The notes beneath the pieces were generated by a model, which saw nothing but the letters and a program-made list of their open reading frames with translations, ran no database searches and was not told where the DNA came from. From the NCBI RefSeq assembly GCF_022664455.2, contig NZ_JAKRKC020000001.1:5709001-5773000 (forward strand): a stretch of DNA of 64,000 nucleotides, in the 5' to 3' direction. The translations under genes and the position numbers were made by a program. Shown here piece after piece: positions 58,427-64,000 of this stretch (its first letter is position 1; each line of letters begins with the position of its first letter). The stretch is from Actinomadura luzonensis (GTDB lineage: Bacteria; Actinomycetota; Actinomycetes; Streptosporangiales; Streptosporangiaceae).

Positions 58427-59539
58427 TCAGGCCCAGGGGAAGAGGAAGTCGAGCAGCCCCTTGCGCTCCTCCTGCGTCGGCGCCGGGTCGGGCGCCTGGG
58501 TGGCGCTCGCCTCCTCGGTCGGCTGCTCGTCCGCGGTCCGCTGCTGCTCGGTCTGGGAGTCGCGGACCGTCGTGGGCTCCTCGTCGGTCCCGCTCGGCTC
58601 GGGCTCCTGCGAGCGGGACGGGCGGGCGCTGGTCTTCTCCGCCGGCTCCTCGCTGCGGGTGCGGGTGGGCCGGGCCGCCGGCTCACGGGTGGGACGCGGC
58701 TGCCGCGCGGCCGGGGTCGGGTCCGCGGCGGCGGTCTCGCCCGGCCCCGCGGTGGGCCCGGCGGTGGGCTCGTCGGTGGGCTCGGTCTCCTCCTCCTGCG
58801 GGGTCTCCTCGGGGACGGCCGCCTCCTCCGACGGCGCGGTCACCTCGCCCGCGCTCGCGCACCGGCCGGCGGCGCACGGGTCGTCGGAGGAGGTGCCGGT
58901 GAGCACGAAGCCCGCCCCGACGCCGATCAGCACCACCGCGACGGCGGCCATCACCAGCGTCCTGGTGCGGCGGCGCACCTCGCGCTCGGAGCGGCCGGAG
59001 CGCTCGTCGCCGGAGTCGTCGGTCCAGCCGGAGCCGAGGAAGCCGCGCCTCGGCTGGTCGTCGTCGTAGGAGTCGTAGGCGTCGTAGGAGTCGCGCGCGG
59101 ACGCGGGCCGGTCGTCGCCCGCCGGCCCGGCCGCAGCCGCCCGGTCGTCGTCACCCAGATGGTCGGACGGGTGGCCGGACGGGTGGTCGGGCTCGTACTC
59201 GGCAAGGGCGTCCACCTGGCGCTCCGGCTGGTACTCGCCGTCGTAGCCGCGGTCCAGCGGCAGGTACGGGCTCTCCTCCGCCTGCTGCCCCTGGCCGAGC
59301 AGGTCGCCGGCGGGGCGCGCCGGGAGGTCGTCGAGCACGTCGTGCCCGGCCTCCGGCGGCAGGGTGGCGCCCTGGTCGGGCGGGAGGATGTAGGTCTCGT
59401 TGCCGGTGACCTGGATGGCCGGCTGCTCGTCGGTGTCGTCGGTGCTCCACCGCGGGGACAACACGTCGCCCGTCAGCTCCGGGTTCAACGACCGTGCCTG
59501 GCCGTCCTCGTATGGCCTGTCGTTCTCGTCGCGCACCAC
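58427..59539 (-). CDS. Single-pass membrane protein with long acidic disordered tails
   Basis: A 370-residue protein from GTG 59539 with GAGAGG about 7 bases upstream. Residues 1-175 are acidic and disordered (for example DAYDSYDDDQPRRG). One helix (TLVMAAVAVVLIGVGAGFVL, about 191-210) follows, then a two-Cys motif (DPCAAGRCASAG) and a Glu/Pro/Thr-rich tail ending GLLDFLFPWA. No catalytic domain recognised. Lies 131 bases downstream of the LCP gene; a role in the envelope is suggested by location only. Confidence 0.75.
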   Translation of the reverse strand: MVRDENDRPYEDGQARSLNPELTGDVLSPRWSTDDTDEQPAIQVTGNETYILPPDQGATLPPEAGHDVLDDLPARPAGDLLGQGQQAEESPYLPLDRGYDGEYQPERQVDALAEYEPDHPSGHPSDHLGDDDRAAAAGPAGDDRPASARDSYDAYDSYDDDQPRRGFLGSGWTDDSGDERSGRSEREVRRRTRTLVMAAVAVVLIGVGAGFVLTGTSSDDPCAAGRCASAGEVTAPSEEAAVPEETPQEEETEPTDEPTAGPTAGPGETAAADPTPAARQPRPTREPAARPTRTRSEEPAEKTSARPSRSQEPEPSGTDEEPTTVRDSQTEQQRTADEQPTEEASATQAPDPAPTQEERKGLLDFLFPWA

Positions 59540-59670
59540 GGTGGAACCTCTCTAGTACGTATAGTGACCGCGCCCTTTCTTAGCAGAGTCAAACCCAACT
59601 TGTCCGGAAATTTCACACGTTTCGCTAAAGTCACGCTGCGTTACTTTCGTCCCTCCAGTCAGGATGCCGC

Positions 59671-61179
59671 CTACTTGCAGGGGTTGGTGTTGACGTCCAC
59701 CACTTTGTCCTTGAGGGAGTCGGGGATCGCCGACAACACCCGCACCCCCGGCCAGTCCGTCCCGATGACCAGCTGGATGACCGGCCCGCTCTTCGGCACG
59801 GCCACCTTCGACCGGTACGGGTCCGTCCGCACCGGCGCGATCTTGCCCGCCACCGGCGTGCGCTTGTCCTTCGACAGCCGCGCGGCCACCACGTCCCCGT
59901 ACGCCGGCCCGTCCGCGGCGTCCTTCCTGGCGTAGCGGATCGCGGTGGCGGCGGTGGTCGGCGCGTTGCCGACCTGGACGACCGCGAAGCCCTGCGCGCT
60001 CAGCTCGTCGGCCACCTGCAGCGCCTTGCCCTGCTCGCCGGTGCCGTTGAGCACCTGCACCCGCACCTGGCCGTGCTCGATCTTCGGCCCGGCCGCCTTG
60101 CCGGGCGTGGGGGTGGCGGTGACCTCGACGTCGTCGCGCACGGCCGCGAAGAAGTCGCGCGCGGCCGGCTCGCTGAACTGCACCCGGTTCTTGTCCGCCG
60201 GGTACGCCTCCACCGGCACCGTGATGCCCTTCAGCTCCTTGGCCGTCAGCCCCTTGACGCTGTTGGCTATCTCCAGCATGCGCTCGGGCGTGAGCCCGCT
60301 GTCCACGGTGACGGCGGCGGCCGCCGAGCGCAGGAACCCGTTGAGCTTGACCGGGTTGGTGAGCAGCCCGCCGTCGGTGGCCTTCTCCAGCACCTTCGTG
60401 AGGAAGACCTGCTGGCGCTGGATGCGGCTGAGGTCGCTGCCGTCGCCGAGGGTGTAGCGGGTGCGCACGTAGCCGAGGGCCTGCTCGCCGGTGACCACGT
60501 GCCGGCCCGCGCCGAGCACCAGCTTCGCCTTGGGGTCGTTGACCGGCTTGGGCAGGCAGATCTCGATGCCGCCGAGGGCGTCCACGATGCCCTTGAAGCC
60601 GGTGAAGTCGACCTTGACGAAGTGGTTGATCTTGATGTTGGTCAGCGACTCCAGCGTCTTGATCGTGCAGTTGATGCCGCCGTCGTTGAAGGCGGAGTTG
60701 ATCTGGCGGACGCCGGGCGCGATCACGGTGCCGTTGCGGGCCCGGCACTCGGGCACCTGCACCATGGAGTCGCGCGGGAAACTGATCATGGTGGCCTTGT
60801 CCCGGTTCGGGGAGATGTGCAGCAACATGATCGTGTCGGTGCGCTCCCCCAGTCCCTGCGACTTGGGGCCGTACTTCTTGTTGTCGCCCTCGCGCGAGTC
60901 GGAGCCGACGAGCAGCACGTTGAGCGCCCCGGTCTCAGGCGGCCGGGTCGCGTCGACCACGATGTCCTCCTGGTCGATGCCGCTGAAGATGCTGCGGTAG
61001 TACGCGTAGCCGCCCAGCGCGCCGGCCACCAGCACCGCCGTCAGCCCGACGCTCACCCACCCCAGAGGCGTCAGCGGGTTGCGCCGGGGGCGCGGCTCGT
61101 CGGGCCGCGTCCGCCGGGGCGACGGCGCGAGACGGGAATCGGCAGGTCTTGCTCTCACACGGTCCACCCCTTGCGCCAT
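59671..61179 (-). CDS. LytR-CpsA-Psr (LCP) family cell-wall ligase
   Basis: A 502-residue membrane-bound phosphotransferase of the LCP family, which attaches teichoic acids, arabinogalactan or other polymers to peptidoglycan. A basic N-terminus and one helix (GWVSVGLTAVLVAGALGGYA) lead to the LCP domain: VLLVGSDSREGDN (near residue 88), RTDTIMLLHISPN, SFPRDSMVQV, and RIQRQQVFLTKVL. A LytR_C domain follows (VRVQVLNGTGEQGKALQVAD to the end). The active-site Asp and Arg positions look intact. ATG at 61179; a short GTG-started neighbour lies downstream. Confidence 0.94.
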   Translation of the reverse strand: MAQGVDRVRARPADSRLAPSPRRTRPDEPRPRRNPLTPLGWVSVGLTAVLVAGALGGYAYYRSIFSGIDQEDIVVDATRPPETGALNVLLVGSDSREGDNKKYGPKSQGLGERTDTIMLLHISPNRDKATMISFPRDSMVQVPECRARNGTVIAPGVRQINSAFNDGGINCTIKTLESLTNIKINHFVKVDFTGFKGIVDALGGIEICLPKPVNDPKAKLVLGAGRHVVTGEQALGYVRTRYTLGDGSDLSRIQRQQVFLTKVLEKATDGGLLTNPVKLNGFLRSAAAAVTVDSGLTPERMLEIANSVKGLTAKELKGITVPVEAYPADKNRVQFSEPAARDFFAAVRDDVEVTATPTPGKAAGPKIEHGQVRVQVLNGTGEQGKALQVADELSAQGFAVVQVGNAPTTAATAIRYARKDAADGPAYGDVVAARLSKDKRTPVAGKIAPVRTDPYRSKVAVPKSGPVIQLVIGTDWPGVRVLSAIPDSLKDKVVDVNTNPCK

Positions 61180-61404
61180 GATCGCGCAGCATAGTCACGA
61201 ACGAGCAGCCACGACGACAGAACTCCGCTTCTCCCCCACGACCCCCCGCCGGGCAGGGCGATGCCGAGGCCACATCTCTTAGTTCGGCCAGGATGGCGCT
61301 CACGGCTATGGCGATCGCGCCACTTCTTGCTCACCTCACCCGGCAGCGAGGGCTCCATCCGAACCTGGCGAACCCCGGGCGCGGCCGCCCGCGCGCCCGC
61401 GAAA

Positions 61405-62139
61405 ATGACGTTCATGCTGCTGACCGAGATGCCGCCGCCGCCCGGCGCCGTGGGGCTGAGCGCGTTGCGGGCCGGGGAGCGGGCGGCGCGCCGGGGCGCG
61501 TGCGTCGCGCTCACCGCCTGCCTGGCGCTGCTGGCCGCCACCCAGGTGCTCGCCGACCGGTCCCCGGCCGAGCAGGCGCCGCCGCTCGCCGCGCTCTCCC
61601 TGGCGATCTTCGTCACCGCCCTGCCCGTCCTGGCCGTCACCCAGTACGTCTGGGGCGCCCGCGCCCGCCGGGTGCGCCGCCGCGAGCGCGAGCTGTACGC
61701 CGTGGAACGCTCCGGCCGGGCCCGCCCGCTGAGCCGGCTGGCGGTGGCGGCCTGCTGGGCGCTCACGCTGCTGCTGGGATTCACCCTGCCGCACCTGTTC
61801 CGCCGGGCCGCGCTGGAGCCCGCGGCGGGCGTCCTGACCTGGTCGGCCGAGGCGCTCACGGTGGCCGGCGCGGGGACGGGGGTATGGTTCGTCCTCTGGT
61901 GGGCACGTGACCTGCTGGGGATGCTGACGCGTGCCCGGCGCCCGGGCGGATCACCTGGCGATCCATGGGACCCGGGTCCCGGCACGCGTCCGCGGACGGG
62001 CGCGGCGCTCTGGGCGGGCGCGACCCTGGCGGTCGCCGCCCTGGTCGGAGCCCGTGCCCATCTCTGGGAGCCCGCGACGGGCTGGGTCTACGCGCTTCTC
62101 ACCGCCGCCCTCGTCTGCGGAGTAGTTACTGACGAGTAG
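61405..62139 (+). CDS. Integral membrane protein with about four or five helices
   Basis: A 244-residue protein from ATG 61405, with an ATG at 61414 also possible; the frame opens at 61261 but its first codons lack bias. Hydrophobic segments: VALTACLALLAATQVLA, PLAALSLAIFVTALPVLAVT, LAVAACWALTLLLGFTLP, AGAGTGVWFVLWWARDLLG and ALWAGATLAVAALVGA. Between them is a basic cytoplasmic loop (RARRVRRRERELYAVERSGR). No domain recognised. Divergent from the LCP gene, and just before the fadA/fadB pair, which probably has its own promoter. Confidence 0.75.
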   Translation: MTFMLLTEMPPPPGAVGLSALRAGERAARRGACVALTACLALLAATQVLADRSPAEQAPPLAALSLAIFVTALPVLAVTQYVWGARARRVRRRERELYAVERSGRARPLSRLAVAACWALTLLLGFTLPHLFRRAALEPAAGVLTWSAEALTVAGAGTGVWFVLWWARDLLGMLTRARRPGGSPGDPWDPGPGTRPRTGAALWAGATLAVAALVGARAHLWEPATGWVYALLTAALVCGVVTDE

Positions 62140-62178
62140 CATAGGCACGGAACCCCTTCCAGAACGAGGAGCGAATCC

Positions 62179-63363
62179 GTGCCTTCCTCTCGTGACGTCG
62201 TGTTCGTCGACGGCGTTCGCACGCCTTTCGGCAGGTCAGGGCCAAAGGGACTGTACGCCGAGACCCGCGCCGACGACCTGGTCGTCCGGGTCGTCCGCGA
62301 GCTCATGAGGCGCAACCCCGGCCTGCCGCCCGAGCGCGTGGACGAGGTCGCCATCGCCGCGACCACCCAGATCGGCGACCAGGGCCTGACCATCGGCCGC
62401 TCGGCCGCGGTGCTGGCCGGGCTGCCCAAGACCGTGCCCGGCTACGCCGTCGACCGCATGTGCGCGGGCGCGATGACCGCGGTCACGACGGTCGCCGGCG
62501 GCATCGCGTTCGGCGCCTACGACGTGGCCATCGCGGGCGGCGTCGAGCACATGGGCCGCCACCCGATGGGCGAGGGCGTCGACCCCAACCCGCGTTTCCT
62601 GTCGGAGAAGCTGGTCGACCCGAGCGCCCTGGTCATGGGCATGACGGCGGAGAACCTGCACGACCGCTACCCCGGCATCAGCAAGGAGCGCGCGGACGCC
62701 TACGCCGTCCTGTCGCAGGAGAAGGCGGCCAAGGCGTACGCCGACGGCAAGATCCAGCCCGACCTGGTCCCCACGGCCGTCAGGACCGCCGAGAAGGGCT
62801 GGGGCCTCGCCGTCGAGGACGAGGCGCCCCGGCCGGGCACCACGATGGAGGCGCTGGCGGGGCTCAAGACGCCGTTCCGGCCGCACGGCCACGTCACGGC
62901 GGGCAACTCCTCCGGCATCAACGACGGCGCCACCGGCTGCGTCGTGGCCGCCCGCGAGGTGGCCGGTGAGCTGGGCCTGACCCCGAAGATGCGGCTGGTG
63001 TCGTACGCGTTCGCGGGCGTGGACCCCGAGGTGATGGGCGTCGGCCCGATCCCGTCCACCGAGCGCGCGCTGCGCCTGGCCGGGCTCGACATCGCCGACA
63101 TCGGGCTGTTCGAGATCAACGAGGCGTTCGCCGTCCAGGTGCTGGCCTTCCTCGACCACTTCGGCATCGCCGACGACGACCCCCGCGTCAACGCCTACGG
63201 CGGCGCCATCGCCTACGGCCACCCGCTGGCCTCCTCGGGCGTGCGGCTGATGACGCAGCTCGCCCGGCAGTTCGGCGAGCGTCCCGAGGTGCGTTACGGC
63301 ATCACCACCATGTGCGTCGGCATGGGCATGGGCGGCACTGTGATCTGGGAGAACCTGGCGTGA
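62179..63363 (+). CDS. fadA: Acetyl-CoA acyltransferase (thiolase)
   Basis: A 394-residue thiolase catalysing the last step of beta-oxidation. Seen: the N-terminal VDGVRTPFGRSG, the acyl-accepting Cys in VDRMCAGAMTAV near residue 94, the His in YGGAIAYGHPLASSGVRLM near 350 and the second Cys in ITTMCVGMGMGG near 380. GTG at 62179 with GAGGAG about 8 bases upstream. Its stop overlaps the fadB start (GTGA), so the two subunits of the trifunctional complex are coupled. Confidence 0.96.
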   Translation: MPSSRDVVFVDGVRTPFGRSGPKGLYAETRADDLVVRVVRELMRRNPGLPPERVDEVAIAATTQIGDQGLTIGRSAAVLAGLPKTVPGYAVDRMCAGAMTAVTTVAGGIAFGAYDVAIAGGVEHMGRHPMGEGVDPNPRFLSEKLVDPSALVMGMTAENLHDRYPGISKERADAYAVLSQEKAAKAYADGKIQPDLVPTAVRTAEKGWGLAVEDEAPRPGTTMEALAGLKTPFRPHGHVTAGNSSGINDGATGCVVAAREVAGELGLTPKMRLVSYAFAGVDPEVMGVGPIPSTERALRLAGLDIADIGLFEINEAFAVQVLAFLDHFGIADDDPRVNAYGGAIAYGHPLASSGVRLMTQLARQFGERPEVRYGITTMCVGMGMGGTVIWENLA

Positions 63364-64000
63364 GCAACATCGACAACTGGCGTTCGCTGCTGAGCGAGCG
63401 CAACCCCGACGAGGTCGTGACCAAGGCGCTGGTGCGCGACGTGCAGCTCCCCGGCGGCGCGGGCACGATGGCGCTGATCACCCTCGACAACGGCTTCGAC
63501 CACACCAAGCCCAACACCTTCGGGCCGCACGGCCTGTTCGCGCTCGACGGCGCGCTGTCGGAGATCGCGCGGCGCACCGACCTCGCCGCCGTCGGCGTCA
63601 CCGGCAAGCCGTTCATCTTCGCCGTCGGCGCCGACCTCAAGGGCGCGGCGGCGCTCCGCACCCGCGAGGAGGCGCTGGCCATCGGCGCGCTCGGCCACCA
63701 CGTCTTCCGGCGGCTGGGCGAGCTGGGCGTGCCGTCGTTCGCGTTCGTCAACGGCGCGGCGATGGGCGGCGGCCTGGAGATCGCGCTGCACTGCACGTAC
63801 CGGACGATCTCCACCGGGGTGCCGGCGGTGGCGCTGCCCGAGTGCTCGCTCGGCCTGGTGCCGGGCTGGGGCGGCACGCAGCTCCTGCCGCGCCTGATCG
63901 GCCCGGCCGCCGCCGTCAGGCTCATCGTCGAGAACCCGCTCGCCCAGAACCGCATGATCAACGGCAGGGACGCGTTCGAGCTGGGCGTCGCCGACGCCGT
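63360..64000 (+). CDS. fadB: Fatty-acid oxidation complex alpha subunit (3' partial)
   Basis: GTG at 63360 opens a frame that runs to the window edge. The N-terminal enoyl-CoA hydratase part is complete in outline: the oxyanion-hole segment FIFAVGADLKGAAAL near residue 80, AFVNGAAMGGGLEIALHC near residue 129 with the family G-G-G-L-E motif, and PECSLGLVPGWGGTQLLPRL near 160. The hydroxyacyl-CoA dehydrogenase part would follow outside the window. Pairs with the upstream thiolase. Cut by the edge, not a real truncation. Confidence 0.93.
   Translation, partial: MSNIDNWRSLLSERNPDEVVTKALVRDVQLPGGAGTMALITLDNGFDHTKPNTFGPHGLFALDGALSEIARRTDLAAVGVTGKPFIFAVGADLKGAAALRTREEALAIGALGHHVFRRLGELGVPSFAFVNGAAMGGGLEIALHCTYRTISTGVPAVALPECSLGLVPGWGGTQLLPRLIGPAAAVRLIVENPLAQNRMINGRDAFELGVADA

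Overview
The window is very GC-rich (about 70 to 75 percent G+C by eye), densely coding DNA from a filamentous or related actinobacterium. Mycothiol-type DinB enzymes, a coproporphyrin-pathway hemQ/hemY pair, a DUF3000 protein, a class F sortase, PgeF, GlgX and many GTG starts all fit this. Several gene sets resemble those of the Streptosporangiales (Nonomuraea or Actinomadura type), but that placement is an inference. No rRNA, tRNA, CRISPR array, transposase or phage gene was seen, so this looks like chromosomal core or near-core DNA.

Layout. 0-5.4 kb: the end of an RsbW-like ATPase, a phosphoribosyltransferase, rsgA, then an ECF sigma/anti-sigma pair and a secreted CHRD-CHRD-DUF3455 protein. 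The sigma gene and the secreted-protein gene share an ECF-like promoter motif. 5.5-9.4 kb: glyA under a ZTP riboswitch, a BrkB-family membrane protein, YccF, a DinB-fold protein and a small Cys-rich protein. 9.4-13 kb: an assimilatory sulfur operon (sulfite reductase, zinc ribbon, cysH, CbiX-like chelatase) behind a leaderless Cys-Cys leader peptide. 13-22 kb: a DUF1707 protein, an ankyrin/HEAT protein, an HD hydrolase, a His-rich secreted protein, a serine hydrolase, a second ECF sigma gene overlapping a DinB-fold gene, OsmC and glgX. 22-31 kb: a RibD-like reductase coupled to an ATP-dependent DNA ligase, pgeF, a methyltransferase, an aldehyde dehydrogenase, a TPR protein, an alpha/beta hydrolase and two tandem RNHCP-domain genes behind a possible RNA pseudoknot.

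31-42.7 kb: a fused acyl-CoA dehydrogenase, a class F sortase gene with an apparent one-base frameshift and a 36-bp repeat tract, its adjacent repeat-rich cell-wall substrate, an MBL hydrolase, a LigD-type polymerase, msrB and a three-gene ABC-2 exporter. 42.7-49.4 kb: hemQ, hemY and hemE around a DUF4349 lipoprotein, then a Cys-rich small protein, DUF3000 and RNase D. 49.4-58.4 kb: a probable LacI-controlled catabolic regulon in two operons. One is oxidoreductase, DUF993 and TIM-barrel isomerase; the other is LacI, TIM-barrel isomerase and phosphodiesterase-like. They carry near-identical operators and flank a Rph-like phosphotransferase. 58.4-64 kb: a disordered membrane protein, an LCP (LytR-CpsA-Psr) cell-wall enzyme, a membrane protein and the fadA/fadB beta-oxidation pair, the last cut by the window edge.

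Two themes recur. Many starts sit 6 to 8 nt after a TANNNT box, which suggests leaderless transcripts. Convergent gene pairs often share one hairpin whose arms contain both stop codons. The strongest leads for new biology are the possible pseudoknot over the ribosome-binding site of the RNHCP pair, the two-operon LacI regulon, the sortase/substrate pair with its repeats and frameshift, and the ECF promoter pair.
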